A stretch of 64,000 bases of DNA from Erythrobacter rubeus. GTDB lineage: Bacteria > Pseudomonadota > Alphaproteobacteria > Sphingomonadales > Sphingomonadaceae. Under the pieces are notes generated by a model. The model did not search any database. It had not been told where the DNA came from and was given only the letters and a program-made list of their open reading frames with translations. Positions 17,739 through 26,935 of the stretch are shown one piece after another. Both the position numbers and the translations under genes were made by a program. Every line of letters starts with the position of its first letter. Position 1 is the stretch's first letter. Where the stretch lies: contig NZ_JACXLC010000001.1 in assembly GCF_014705715.1 (NCBI RefSeq), positions 1,780,457-1,844,456 on the forward strand, in the 5' to 3' direction.

Positions 17739-19184
17739 CTAATCGAGCGCTTTGACGATTTCCTCGACCATCTTTTTCGCATCCGAGAGCAGCATGACGG
17801 TTTGGTCCATGTAGAACACATCGTTGTCGACCCCGGCATATCCGACTCCGCCCATCGACCTCTTGATGAAGAAGACCTGCTTGGCCTTGTCGACATCGAA
17901 CACCGGCATTCCGTAGATCGGCGAGGATTTGTCGGTCTTCGCTGCCGGGTTCACCACATCGTTCGCCCCGATGATGAAGGCGACATCCGCCTGAGCGAAT
18001 TCGGAGTTGATGTCCTCAAGCTCGAAAACCTTGTCGTAATCGACGCTGGCCTCTGCCAGCAGAACGTTCATGTGACCCGGCATGCGCCCGGCCACCGGAT
18101 GGATCGCAAACTTAACTTCGGTTCCGTTCTCCTCAAGCACATCGCTCATCTCACGCAATGCATGCTGGGCCTGCGCTACCGCCATGCCGTAACCCGGGAT
18201 GATGATGACCTTCTCGGCCTGCTCCAGCATGTAGGCTGCGTCTTCGGCGCTGCCCTGCTTGTAAGGGCGCTGCTCGCGAGGCTCCCCGCTTCCGCCGCTA
18301 TCGTCCGCGCCGAATCCGCCGGCGATCACGCTGATGAAGCTGCGATTCATCGCGCGGCACATGATGTAAGACAGGATCGCGCCCGATGAACCGACAAGCG
18401 CCCCAGTAATAATCATCGCGGTGTTGCCGAGCGTGAAGCCCATCGCTGCCGCCGCCCAGCCGGAATAGCTGTTCAGCATCGACACGACGACCGGCATGTC
18501 CGCTCCGCCGATTGGGATGATCAGCAGGGATCCGATGGCGAAGGCGAGCACCGTCACGGCGACGATGAAAGGCAATGTCGCCGCAGGACCGGTCGCCGCC
18601 GCGAACAGCCCGGTCAGCACGATGATCGCCGCCAGCGTGCCCAGATTGATGATGTGGCGTCCTGGCAAGAGGATGGGAGAGCCGCTCATCTTGCCCGAAA
18701 GCTTGGCAAAGGCGATGACGGATCCTGAGAAGGTGATGGCACCGATGGCGATGCCAAGACCCATTTCGACCTTGCTGACAGGCGAGATCGCGCCGTCGAC
18801 CAGCAGGCCGAAGGCGCCCGGATTGAGATACGCTGCCCAACCGACGAGCACGGCAGCCAAACCGACCAGCGAGTGAAATCCGGCCACCAGTTCCGGCATA
18901 GCCGTCATGGCAATGCGGCGGGCGATGGTAAACCCGATCAGGCCGCCGATAGCGATCGCAATACCGATTTCGACAATGTTAGCGATGTCATGCGTCACCA
19001 GCGTCGTCGCCACCGCGATCAGCATGCCGATGATGCCGTTGCGGTTGCCAGCGCGTGAGGTGGCAGGGCTCGATAGTCCGCGCAGCGCAAGGATGAAGAA
19101 CACGCCCGAGACGAGATAGGCGAGAGGAACCCATGCGGGGGTCGCGGCGGCGTCTGCTGCGCCTGCAAGGACGGAGAAGGTCAT
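17739..19184 (-). CDS. pntB: NAD(P) transhydrogenase subunit beta
   Basis: Membrane subunit of the proton-pumping transhydrogenase that reduces NADP+ with NADH using proton motive force. The 481-residue protein has about eight membrane segments (for example ELVAGFHSLVGLAAVLVGW) and a C-terminal NADP(H)-binding domain (dIII) with IIPGYGMAVAQAQ and HPVAGRMPGHMNVLLAEA. It lies 3 bp after pntAB. The three-gene arrangement matches the Rhodospirillum-type enzyme. Confidence 0.96.
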   Translation of the reverse strand: MTFSVLAGAADAAATPAWVPLAYLVSGVFFILALRGLSSPATSRAGNRNGIIGMLIAVATTLVTHDIANIVEIGIAIAIGGLIGFTIARRIAMTAMPELVAGFHSLVGLAAVLVGWAAYLNPGAFGLLVDGAISPVSKVEMGLGIAIGAITFSGSVIAFAKLSGKMSGSPILLPGRHIINLGTLAAIIVLTGLFAAATGPAATLPFIVAVTVLAFAIGSLLIIPIGGADMPVVVSMLNSYSGWAAAAMGFTLGNTAMIITGALVGSSGAILSYIMCRAMNRSFISVIAGGFGADDSGGSGEPREQRPYKQGSAEDAAYMLEQAEKVIIIPGYGMAVAQAQHALREMSDVLEENGTEVKFAIHPVAGRMPGHMNVLLAEASVDYDKVFELEDINSEFAQADVAFIIGANDVVNPAAKTDKSSPIYGMPVFDVDKAKQVFFIKRSMGGVGYAGVDNDVFYMDQTVMLLSDAKKMVEEIVKALD

Positions 19185-19187
19185 CTT

Positions 19188-19469
19188 TTACTTCTCCTTT
19201 TTCTTGTACATGGCCAGCATCCGCTCGGTCACTGCGAAACCGCCGAAGATGTTGATGCTGGCGAGCACAACACCTGCCAGCCCCAGATACTTGGCTGTCG
19301 GGCTGCCCGCCTCAGCCGCCGCAATCAGCGCGCCGACGATGATGACGGAGGAAATCGCATTGGTCACCGCCATCAGCGGCGTGTGAAGCGCGGGCGTGAC
19401 CGACCAGACCACGTAATATCCGACGAAACACGCCAGCACGAAGATCGATAGGATCGAGATGAAGTCCAT
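19188..19469 (-). CDS. pntAB: NAD(P) transhydrogenase subunit alpha, membrane part
   Basis: A 93-residue membrane protein with three hydrophobic segments (SILSIFVLACFVGYYVVW, AISSVIIVGALIAA, GLAGVVLASINIFGGF) and the conserved TPALHTPLMAVTNAISS. It corresponds to the C-terminal membrane portion of E. coli PntA, encoded separately here as in R. rubrum. It lies 3 bp downstream of pntAA and 3 bp upstream of pntB. Confidence 0.95.
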   Translation of the reverse strand: MDFISILSIFVLACFVGYYVVWSVTPALHTPLMAVTNAISSVIIVGALIAAAEAGSPTAKYLGLAGVVLASINIFGGFAVTERMLAMYKKKEK

Positions 19470-19472
19470 GGA

Positions 19473-20597
19473 TCAGGCCCCCTTCAGCCGCTCGTTCACA
19501 ACCGACCCGCCTTTCGTCAGACGGATCGCATCGCCGATCTCTTCGTCGAGTTCGGGCTTGCCCGTCGCCTTGTCCCAAAAGGCCGAAAGGAAGTTGAAGT
19601 GGTTGCGCGCAAACAGCGCCGATGCGTCGGCGGCGAGGTGCGCGGGTGTGTTGGCATAGCCGATGATCGTGACGCCGTGCCGCACGACCATATCGTCAGG
19701 CACGGAGCCCTCCACGTTCCCGCCCTGCGCAACCGCGAGGTCGTATATCACGCTGCCTGGTTGCATGGTCGCGATCTGTTCGTCCGTGATCAGACGAGGT
19801 GCTGCGCGGCCGGGAATGAGCGCGGTGGTGATCACGATATCCTGCTTGGCGATATGCTCGGAGACGAGCTTTGCCTGAGCGGCCTTGTACTCTTCGCTCA
19901 TCTCGGTGGCGTAGCCGCCCGAACCTTCCCCTTCGATCCCCTCGACATCCTCGACGAAAATCGCTTTTGCACCGAGGCTTTCGATCTGCTCTTTGGTGGC
20001 GGAACGGACATCGGTTGCGGAAACCTGAGCGCCGAGCCGCTTGGCCGTGGCGATCGCCTGAAGGCCCGCCACGCCGACACCCATGACGAAGCATTTTGCC
20101 GCTTTCACCGTTCCCGCCGCGGTCATCATCATCGGAAATGCCCGGCCGAAAGTGTCGGCAGCGGTGAGGACCGCCTTGTATCCTGAGAGGTTCGATTGGC
20201 TCGACAGCACGTCCATGCTCTGCGCCCGGGTGATGCGCGGCATGAATTCCATCGACAAGGCCTCCAGCCCCGCCTTGGCATAGGCGTCGACCAGATCGCC
20301 ATTGGTGAACGGATCGAACAAAGCCGCCACCCGGGCGCCCGATTTCGCCCCTTCGAGCACGGCCGTCTCCGGAGCCCGGATACCGAGCACGATGTCGGCA
20401 TCCTTCACGCACGTCGCCGCATCGCCGATGGTCGCGCCGGCTTCCGCATAGGCATCGTCCGGGATCGATGCGCCGCCCCCGGCGCCGGTTTCCACTGCGA
20501 AATCATTGCCTAGCGCAATGAATTTCTTGACCGTTTCAGGCGTAGCGGCAACGCGCGTTTCGCCTGCGGCGCGCTCTTTAAGGACAGCAATTTTCAC
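19473..20597 (-). CDS. pntAA: NAD(P) transhydrogenase subunit alpha, NAD(H)-binding domain I
   Basis: A soluble 374-residue subunit that binds NAD(H) on the cytoplasmic face. The N-terminus KIAVLKERAAGETRVAATP is characteristic of the alanine dehydrogenase/PNT family. The nucleotide-binding motif is GVGVAGLQAIATAKRLGA, and the mobile-loop region GGYATEMSEEYKAAQ is present. The start is GTG at 20597. It is followed closely by pntAB and pntB, with the small oxidase subunit gene 16 bp upstream. Confidence 0.96.
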   Translation of the reverse strand: MKIAVLKERAAGETRVAATPETVKKFIALGNDFAVETGAGGGASIPDDAYAEAGATIGDAATCVKDADIVLGIRAPETAVLEGAKSGARVAALFDPFTNGDLVDAYAKAGLEALSMEFMPRITRAQSMDVLSSQSNLSGYKAVLTAADTFGRAFPMMMTAAGTVKAAKCFVMGVGVAGLQAIATAKRLGAQVSATDVRSATKEQIESLGAKAIFVEDVEGIEGEGSGGYATEMSEEYKAAQAKLVSEHIAKQDIVITTALIPGRAAPRLITDEQIATMQPGSVIYDLAVAQGGNVEGSVPDDMVVRHGVTIIGYANTPAHLAADASALFARNHFNFLSAFWDKATGKPELDEEIGDAIRLTKGGSVVNERLKGA

Positions 20598-20613
20598 GTG
20601 GCGGTGTCTGCCT

Positions 20614-20736
20614 TCAATCAGCGATAAGCGTAATTACGAAAAGTGTTATGATCGCGATGACCGGAACAGCCCATTTCAGCGTGCTCATAAAGCCGCTGTA
20701 AGTCTGGCGTGCCTTGTCCATATCGTGCGAAGCCAT
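20614..20736 (-). CDS. aa3-type cytochrome c oxidase subunit IV (small)
   Basis: A 40-residue single-helix protein, MASHDMDKARQTYSGFMSTL followed by a membrane segment (WAVPVIAIITLFVITLIA). It fits the bacterial aa3 oxidase subunit IV family (four-helix-bundle-associated small subunit of Paracoccus-type oxidases). Structural oxidase genes are not in the window; in alphaproteobacteria this small gene is often found next to pnt genes, as here. ATG at 20736 is preferred over upstream in-frame starts. Confidence 0.85.
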   Translation of the reverse strand: MASHDMDKARQTYSGFMSTLKWAVPVIAIITLFVITLIAD

Positions 20737-21003
20737 GGCTCTGGTATCCCCTTGGATGCTTAACGTCGAAATCGGCAAAAGGTGCCGATGCCTGCTGGAT
20801 ATTGCCCGTATCGCGGAGTGCCGCTGCACTCAAGTCCGCTCTGCCGAGAGAGGCGGGATGAGAGGGGTCGACGCAAAAATCGGATAAAATCCCGTCCGCG
20901 CCGCGTCAGCCTTAATTCGGTCTTTACCTCAAGCCCGTAATCCTACCCCACGTTTCACCCCGGGACGGTTTCCGGGGAGTGTGGAGGATTCGCGGCTCAA
21001 CCT

Positions 21004-22461
21004 ATGTCGGATAGCGATTCGCACCTCGAAAACCCGCCGGTTGCGGTGGCCGATACGCGTCTCGTGATGCTGATCGACGATGAGCCTGCGCAAAGCAGGT
21101 TGATATCGGCTATCGCCGCGCGCGATGGCTGGCGCACGGTCGTGGCCGCCGACGGCGAATCCGCGATCGCCATGCTGGGCACCCGCGATGGGATGCAATT
21201 ATCCGCCATTCTGCTCGATCAATGGGTGCCCGGCGATGATGCCTGCGCCTTGATCGAAGAACTGAAGCGCCGCCGCCCCACCCTTCCGATCCTCATGCTG
21301 ACGACCAGTGCTTCTCCGCTGCTCGCGGTCGAGGCGATGCGCGCGGGCGCAAGCGATTACCTCGTCAAACCCGTTTCTCCCGACCGTCTGATGGAAGCGC
21401 TGCGGAGTGTGACTACGCGCGAAGCGCCCCAGGATGAACTCGCCCCGCTGACTGAGAAGATGTCCGCGACACTCGATTTCGATGCGATGATCGGCACTGC
21501 GCCGAAATTCCGCACCGCGCTTGCCCAAGCGGCGAAGGCTGCACGCGGTCACGGCCATGCGCTGATCGAAGGCGAAAGCGGCACGGGCAAGGAAATGCTG
21601 ATGCGCGCCATGCACGCAGCCAGCCCGCGGGCGAAGGAAACGCTGCGCTTCATAAATGCTGCGAGCGTAACGCCCAATTCGATGGAATCGGTGCTGTTCG
21701 GGCATGAGCCCAACGCCTTTCCCGGCGCATTCGATCGGCAAATCGGTGCATTGCAGCAATGCGACGGCGGAACGCTTGTGCTGGACGAAGTCGACCGATT
21801 GACGCCCGACGTTCAGAACCGCCTCGCCGAAGCGCTCGAGAGCGGCATCGTTCGGCCTATTGGCGCCGCGCATGGTTTCCGCGTCGATGTCCGCTTGCTT
21901 GTCGCAAGCAACATCACGCTGTCCGCTCTGGTGGACGCGGGTCATTTCGACGCCGCACTTGCAGCGAAGCTTTCCGGCACGCGCATAGTGCTGCCGCCTC
22001 TACGCGAACGCACCGGGGATATAGCCGCTCTGACCCGTCATTTCCTCGGCCGCATCGGCGAGCAACCCGGCCTTAAACACCTTTCGGTGTCCGACAGCGC
22101 GCTCGCATTGCTCGCCGCATATGAATGGCCGGGCAATGTCCGCCAACTACAATCCGTGCTGTTCCGCGCAGCGGTCTATTGCGAAGGCAACACGCTGACC
22201 GAAGACAGCTTCCCGCAGCTGTCCGAAATGCTTGGCGACATCGAAAGCGATCCGCTTGCGAGCTCGCACGATGGGATGGGCGTGATGCTGTACACCGAAG
22301 ACGGCAATCTGCGCCCGCTCGAGGAAATAGAGGCCGATGTCATTCGCCTCGCCATCGGGCACTACCGGGGACGCATGACCGAGGTTGCCCGCCGTCTCGG
22401 CATCGGTCGCTCGACCCTTTACCGCAAGCTCTCCGACCTAGGAATCGACAACGCCGCTTGA
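21004..22461 (+). CDS. NtrC-like response regulator with altered GAFTGA loop
   Basis: A 485-residue regulator: receiver domain with phosphoacceptor Asp72 (LLDQWVPG) and Lys122, AAA+ domain with Walker A GESGTGKE at 190-197 and Walker B GGTLVLDEVD at about 255-264, and a C-terminal Fis-type helix-turn-helix (VARRLGIGRSTLYRKL). The loop that contacts sigma-54 is normally GAFTGA; here it reads NAFPGA (237-242), so sigma-54 activation is doubtful, as in HupR- or TyrR-like exceptions. No kinase gene is adjacent. A short CCCCGG hairpin precedes the start, and the GGAGG upstream lies further away than usual. Confidence 0.9.
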   Translation: MSDSDSHLENPPVAVADTRLVMLIDDEPAQSRLISAIAARDGWRTVVAADGESAIAMLGTRDGMQLSAILLDQWVPGDDACALIEELKRRRPTLPILMLTTSASPLLAVEAMRAGASDYLVKPVSPDRLMEALRSVTTREAPQDELAPLTEKMSATLDFDAMIGTAPKFRTALAQAAKAARGHGHALIEGESGTGKEMLMRAMHAASPRAKETLRFINAASVTPNSMESVLFGHEPNAFPGAFDRQIGALQQCDGGTLVLDEVDRLTPDVQNRLAEALESGIVRPIGAAHGFRVDVRLLVASNITLSALVDAGHFDAALAAKLSGTRIVLPPLRERTGDIAALTRHFLGRIGEQPGLKHLSVSDSALALLAAYEWPGNVRQLQSVLFRAAVYCEGNTLTEDSFPQLSEMLGDIESDPLASSHDGMGVMLYTEDGNLRPLEEIEADVIRLAIGHYRGRMTEVARRLGIGRSTLYRKLSDLGIDNAA

Positions 22462-22602
22462 TCGGATTTTCGGACTGACCTAAGGAGCCGAAAGTCAATT
22501 CGAGGAGCAAGTCAGGTGACCAAGAGCGACCGTTAAGGCGGACATATCCCAGCTCCGGACCTTCACGAGTCCGTTATCCAACCTGAATTTCGAGGTATCC
22601 TC

Positions 22603-23382
22603 ATGTCTAAATTGTCACAGGCGCGCTGCGTCGTCACTGGTGCTGCGCGCGGCATCGGCGAGGCCATCTGCAAGTCGTTCGTCGCCGAAGGCGCCGATGT
22701 CATCCTCACCGATATCGACCGCGAACAGGGCGAAGCCGCAGCGAAGGCTCTCGGCTGTACATTCCGCGAGCTCGACGTGCGTAGCGAAGGCGATTGGGCC
22801 AAATTCGAAGCCGAGTTTCCTGCCATCGACGTGCTCGTCAACAATGCCGGCATCACTGGCTTCGAAGACGGACCGCGTCCGCACGATCCCGAGAATGCCT
22901 CGCTTGAGGACTGGCATGCTGTTCATGCAGTCAACACCGATGGAACGTTTCTCGGCTGTCGGTATGCACTGCGGGCGATGAAGGCGAAAGGCACCGGCTC
23001 GATCATAAACATGTCCTCCCGCTCGGGCCTGGTGGGCATCCCCGGAGCGGCCGCGTACGCGGCGAGCAAAGCGGCGATCCGCAATCACAGCAAGTCCGTC
23101 GCCCTCTACGCCGCGCAGCAGGGATGGTCGATCCGCTGCAATTCGGTGCACCCCGCAGCCATTCTTACGCCCATGTGGGAGCCAATGCTCGGAGATGGCC
23201 CGGAGCGGGAGGCGAACATGGCGGCGTTGGTGGCGGACACGCCGCTGAAACGTTTCGGCACTGTGGAGGAGGTCGCTGCCACCTGCGTGTTCCTCGCAAG
23301 CGATGACAGCGCGTACATGACCGGCGCAGAGCTTACGCTGGATGGCGGGCTGCTAGCCGGGAGTGCAGCATCTCCCGGCTAG
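22603..23382 (+). CDS. Short-chain dehydrogenase/reductase
   Basis: A 259-residue classical SDR. The N-terminal cofactor motif is [15 protein letters not shown] is present ([10 protein letters not shown]), Ser lies in NMSSRSG and the catalytic Tyr/Lys in YAASKAA. The Asp after the second strand (TDIDRE) suggests NAD rather than NADP. The C-terminus [10 protein letters not shown] is typical. The substrate is unknown. ATG at 22603 with GAGG upstream. It converges with the PhoD-like gene. Confidence 0.92.
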   Translation: MSKLSQARCVVTGAARGIGEAICKSFVAEGADVILTDIDREQGEAAAKALGCTFRELDVRSEGDWAKFEAEFPAIDVLVNNAGITGFEDGPRPHDPENASLEDWHAVHAVNTDGTFLGCRYALRAMKAKGTGSIINMSSRSGLVGIPGAAAYAASKAAIRNHSKSVALYAAQQGWSIRCNSVHPAAILTPMWEPMLGDGPEREANMAALVADTPLKRFGTVEEVAATCVFLASDDSAYMTGAELTLDGGLLAGSAASPG

Positions 23383-23388
23383 CGAGGA

Positions 23389-24555
23389 TCAAAAGCTGAT
23401 GGTGCGCGTCACCCGAACCTCGCCTTCGCTTCCGCGCAGGCTCGTGGTGAAGGTGCGCGCATCCCAGTCGATTTCGACAAGTCCGAAGTTTTCTTCCGAG
23501 ATGAAATCGGTAAGCCGCTTGGGATCGGGTTCGCGCGCGGTGTTCCGCTCGGTCGAGGAGAAGGAGTAATTAAGCGATGAGCTGGTCAGCTCCCAGATTT
23601 GCTCTCCGTCTGCTGCCTCGGGTGTGTCGGAGTAGATGCCGCCTGCATGACGGTCGCCCGATAGCAGCACCATGCCGCTGTCTTCTCGTGCGGCCAGTAA
23701 CTCGTACAGCTTCGCGCGTTCCAGCGGGAGCGCCTCCCAGCTTTCGTAATTGTGCGCGTCGGTGATGACCTGAATGGAGGACACGATCACGCGCAGGTCT
23801 GCAGGTTTGGCAAGCTCCTGTTCAAGCCACTCCCACTGCGCTCCGCCGAGCATCGTCTTGGCAGCGTCTTCGCTCGGCACATAGGGACCGAGCGGCGGGC
23901 GCTCCGGCGTGTATTCCATCATTGCCAGGTCGGAGCGGAAGAAACGCGTGTCCAGCATGATCACCTGCGTGAGCCTGCCATCGGTGCCGAATGTACGGCT
24001 TTCATAGATGCCTGGACGCGATTTCACTTCGTCGGATGCTCCCCAGAACGTCTCGAAAATCGTCTCGGACCAATCGCGGTAGGTGAAACTTGCCCCGCCA
24101 TCGTTGAACCCGAAATCGTGATCGTCCCAGGTGATCATCATCGGGATTTGCGAGCGAAACGCAGTCAGTTCGGGCGTCTGTGCCTGTGTCTGATAAGCTT
24201 GGCGTAAAGTCGTCAGCGCAGCATCGCCATCCCAGCCCTGATCACCGTAATTGTTATCCCCGATGAAGAGGAACAGCTCAGGATTTGTCGCGGCGATTTG
24301 CGCCCACATATGCTGCGAGCGGGACTGATGATTGCAGCTCCCGAAGGCGAGGCGGGTGATGACCGTTTCCGGCGCAATCCCGGCATTCGGCGGTGCGACC
24401 GGCAGTTCGATTTGCTGCTGAAGCTTCTCGTAATAGGGCTGGAGGAGTTCCTCTGCGCTAAGCGGAACCTGTGCATCATGCTGGTCGGCAGTGGCTGGCC
24501 CTGCAGCCAGGGCCGCGGCGGCAGTTGTAAGAGCGAAAAGCGAAAGTCGGCGCAT
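23389..24555 (-). CDS. PhoD-like exported alkaline phosphatase/phosphodiesterase
   Basis: 388 residues with a signal peptide (LSLFALTTAAAALAAGPATA). Metallophosphatase motifs are visible: RLAFGSCNHQ, LFLFIGDNNYGD, MITWDDHDFGFND and LLSGDRHAGGIY. These match the PhoD-like branch, which hydrolyses phosphomonoesters or diesters in the periplasm using Ca/Fe. The start at 24555 has a GGGGGGA ribosome site. It is not near phosphate-transport genes, so the link to phosphate starvation is unproven. Confidence 0.88.
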   Translation of the reverse strand: MRRLSLFALTTAAAALAAGPATADQHDAQVPLSAEELLQPYYEKLQQQIELPVAPPNAGIAPETVITRLAFGSCNHQSRSQHMWAQIAATNPELFLFIGDNNYGDQGWDGDAALTTLRQAYQTQAQTPELTAFRSQIPMMITWDDHDFGFNDGGASFTYRDWSETIFETFWGASDEVKSRPGIYESRTFGTDGRLTQVIMLDTRFFRSDLAMMEYTPERPPLGPYVPSEDAAKTMLGGAQWEWLEQELAKPADLRVIVSSIQVITDAHNYESWEALPLERAKLYELLAAREDSGMVLLSGDRHAGGIYSDTPEAADGEQIWELTSSSLNYSFSSTERNTAREPDPKRLTDFISEENFGLVEIDWDARTFTTSLRGSEGEVRVTRTISF

Positions 24556-24672
24556 GGGCGAGTCCCCCCTAGGTTGTGCTGCGGGTCTGATTGCACATCC
24601 CATGGGATCAAACCATTACGCTATCGCGACTTTCGCCCAACTCTCCTTCTTGATGACGGAAGTGCGCCGGCG

Positions 24673-25446
24673 TCAAAAGCGATAGCGCACGCCGGCAAGC
24701 ACGTTCACGGTTTCGAACCGGCCATCGAGATCGGCATTAAAGAGATCGGCTCCTCCGGCGACGAAGCGCCGCTCGAAATCGAGCCCCGTGATACGCTGAT
24801 AACGGACGCGGGTTTGCAGCTCGATATTATCGGTGAGGACATACTGGATGCCGATATTGCTTTGGAGCGACAAGCCGGTGTCGCCGCCAGTCACGGCGAA
24901 AGTGGGCGCGGTCGCGATCCCGTTGGCGGGGAAATAGGCAGCGTTGTGATCGACATCAGCAATTCCGATGCCGCCGCCGATGAAAGGGATGAAGCGCTGA
25001 TCTTCCGCCCAGCGAAAGTCCGTCTGGTAATTGATCGATACGGTGTGCACCTCGACATCGCCATCGAACCTCTGGATGCCGCCATTGAAGCTGCCGCCGC
25101 TCACGTCCGCTTCGGAATAGGCGTATTCCAGCTCGATGCTCGGCTGCAAGAGGCCGAAAACGCGCCGCGGCAAGCGGTAGCCGATTGCCGCCGTTCCATT
25201 GAAGCCTTCGTCGTATTCGACCTCGACCTGAGCCGGGGCGCCTGCGACGCCGGGCGATCCTGCGACCGGATCCTGTATTCCATCGAAAGTTTCATCGGTA
25301 GGTGAGGATACACCGGCCTGAACGGACACATAGAACCCGCCTTCCGGCTCGAAATCCGATGACTGTGCCGCAGCAGAGGTGGCGAAGGCCGCCGCGGGAA
25401 GTGTGAGCGCCAACGCAATGGTGCGGGGAGCGAGTGTCTTGGTCAT
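24673..25446 (-). CDS. Outer-membrane beta-barrel protein
   Basis: 257 residues with a signal peptide ending around ATSAAAQSS. The mature protein has amphipathic strands, Gly-rich turns (FIPFIGGGIGIADVD) and a C-terminal aromatic residue (VLAGVRYRF), as expected for an eight-strand OmpA/OmpW-like barrel. The same general architecture occurs at 26936-27721 on the other side of folP. No specific substrate can be read. The promoter likely lies in the 95 bp before the start. Confidence 0.85.
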   Translation of the reverse strand: MTKTLAPRTIALALTLPAAAFATSAAAQSSDFEPEGGFYVSVQAGVSSPTDETFDGIQDPVAGSPGVAGAPAQVEVEYDEGFNGTAAIGYRLPRRVFGLLQPSIELEYAYSEADVSGGSFNGGIQRFDGDVEVHTVSINYQTDFRWAEDQRFIPFIGGGIGIADVDHNAAYFPANGIATAPTFAVTGGDTGLSLQSNIGIQYVLTDNIELQTRVRYQRITGLDFERRFVAGGADLFNADLDGRFETVNVLAGVRYRF

Positions 25447-25541
25447 CGGAAGGCGGCCCTTGTGTTACCGTTATGGATACCCCCCGTTCGCCGCCTTTCT
25501 CCGTTCGGTTACACCGCTTTCGTTTTCTTTCGCAGCTGCCG

Positions 25542-26669
25542 TCAATCCATTGGCAATTGGGCGAAATCGGTAAGCGCCGCATCGCGCAGACCGCGCCAGA
25601 CATTGCGGGCCTGCACCGTTTCCTTCACATCGTGAACCCGCAGCATGTGCACGCCCGCATCCATGCCCCGCATCGCCAGCGCGAGCGATCCGCCGAGCCG
25701 GTCATGCGCTTCCTCTTCATGCGAAAGCGCGCCGATCATCCGTTTCCGGCTGACACCGAGCAGCAAGGGTGAACCCAGCGCGTGGAACAGCGGCAAGGCG
25801 TTCAGCAAAGCCAGGTTGTCCGCCAGGCTCTTGCCGAAGCCGATACCGGGATCGAGCATGATGCGGTCTTCGGCGACCCCGCCGACAACGGCTCGGTCGC
25901 GAGCGGCCTTCAGGAAGTCGAACACCTCGCTGACCACATCGCGGTACTCGCCGCCCTCATGCAGATCGTCGCCGCTGCCCGGTGCGTGCATCAGGATGAC
26001 CGGGCATCCGCTGTTCGCCGCCAGCTCCGCGGAGCGAGGGTCGTAGCGCAGCGCCGATACGTCATTGGCGATGTGCGCCCCAGCCTTCAACGCTGCCTCA
26101 AGCACACCTGCGCGCCGTGTATCCACGCTGATCGCGGCGCCCATGGCCGCGCAGTATTCGATTGCAGGGAGCACGCGATCCTTCTCGTCCCCCTCCCACG
26201 TCGCCGCAGCGCCGGGCCGCGTGCTCTCGCCCCCGATGTCGATTACGGCCGCTCCCGCCTCCAGCATGGCGGCGGCATGGGCTTGTCCGGCATCGGGACG
26301 TTCGAGGAACTCGCCGCCATCGAAGAAGCTGTCAGGCGTCACGTTCAGCACGCCCATCACCTGCGGCTGGTCGAAGCGTATCGTCCGCTCTCCGGCTTGC
26401 CACGGCGCGTGCACCTTCTGCAGGTTGGCCCATTGCCTCCGCGCTTCCTGGGCAAGAGCGGTGTCCAGCCCATCTAGTGCGCTTTCGAACTCGCGCGCGC
26501 CGAACAGGACCCGCTGCACCGGTGCCCCGCCTTCGCGCACCACAAGGGCGAAGCGGCTCGCATAGACCATCGAGCCTGCCAGCCGGATCGCCGCACCATC
26601 CTCTGCCTGTGGCCCGCTGGCGAAGCCGATCGGGTGGAGGTAGACCCGCGCGTCGCCCGTATCGCTCAT
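25542..26669 (-). CDS. folP: Dihydropteroate synthase
   Basis: Condenses p-aminobenzoate with dihydropterin pyrophosphate in folate synthesis; target of sulfonamides. Core motifs: MGVLNVTPDSFFDGG, DIGGESTRPGA, ISVDTRRA, HIANDVSALR, LDPGIGFGKS and the C-terminal LRVHDVKETV. The protein is 375 residues, about 100 longer at the N-terminus than E. coli FolP; the extension (to about residue 105) has no recognised motif. ATG at 26669 (MSDTGDARV). A perfect inverted repeat lies immediately upstream (26680-26700). Confidence 0.95.
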   Translation of the reverse strand: MSDTGDARVYLHPIGFASGPQAEDGAAIRLAGSMVYASRFALVVREGGAPVQRVLFGAREFESALDGLDTALAQEARRQWANLQKVHAPWQAGERTIRFDQPQVMGVLNVTPDSFFDGGEFLERPDAGQAHAAAMLEAGAAVIDIGGESTRPGAAATWEGDEKDRVLPAIEYCAAMGAAISVDTRRAGVLEAALKAGAHIANDVSALRYDPRSAELAANSGCPVILMHAPGSGDDLHEGGEYRDVVSEVFDFLKAARDRAVVGGVAEDRIMLDPGIGFGKSLADNLALLNALPLFHALGSPLLLGVSRKRMIGALSHEEEAHDRLGGSLALAMRGMDAGVHMLRVHDVKETVQARNVWRGLRDAALTDFAQLPMD

Positions 26670-26679
26670 GGGATACACC

Positions 26680-26700
26680 GTAACATGGACCGCATGTTAC
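26680..26700. promoter_or_regulatory. Inverted repeat upstream of folP (possible operator)
   Basis: GTAACAT (26680-26686), seven-base spacer, ATGTTAC (26694-26700): a perfect 7-bp dyad that begins 11 bp before the folP start codon. Flanking CCG and CGG extend it with one interruption. The shape resembles operators of TetR-type repressors, but no such regulator gene is nearby. Confidence 0.45.
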
Positions 26701-26874
26701 ACGGTCCTGGCGCAGTATTTTTCGGGGAGTTCGCGAGCCTATTTAGCGGGCTGGCGGAGTGTCGATAGAGGCGGCTGTTCGTCATGCGCATATCGATAGC
26801 GCCTGACCGCGAAGTAGGACAGCTCGAGCGCCCAAGCTTTGAACAGCCACAAACAGGCATCGGCAGACGCCGCA

Positions 26875-26908
26875 CGAAAAAGGGCCGCGCATCGCTGCGC
26901 GGCCCTTT
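26875..26908 (-). terminator. Rho-independent terminator after the beta-barrel gene at 26936
   Basis: On the minus strand an AAAGGGCCGCGC stem pairs with GCGCGGCCCTTT around a six-base loop, followed by a run of T. It lies about 30 bp after the stop codon. The symmetric A/T flanks could also make it work in the other direction. Confidence 0.85.
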
Positions 26909-26935
26909 GTGCTTTTGGATAAAATCCCGGCTTGC

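Noticed and set aside
26666-26875. A 69-codon frame between folP and the terminator on the minus strand
   Set aside because: Cys/Arg/Ser-rich composition without pattern; it overlaps the folP start and the inverted repeat, so it is more likely leader sequence.
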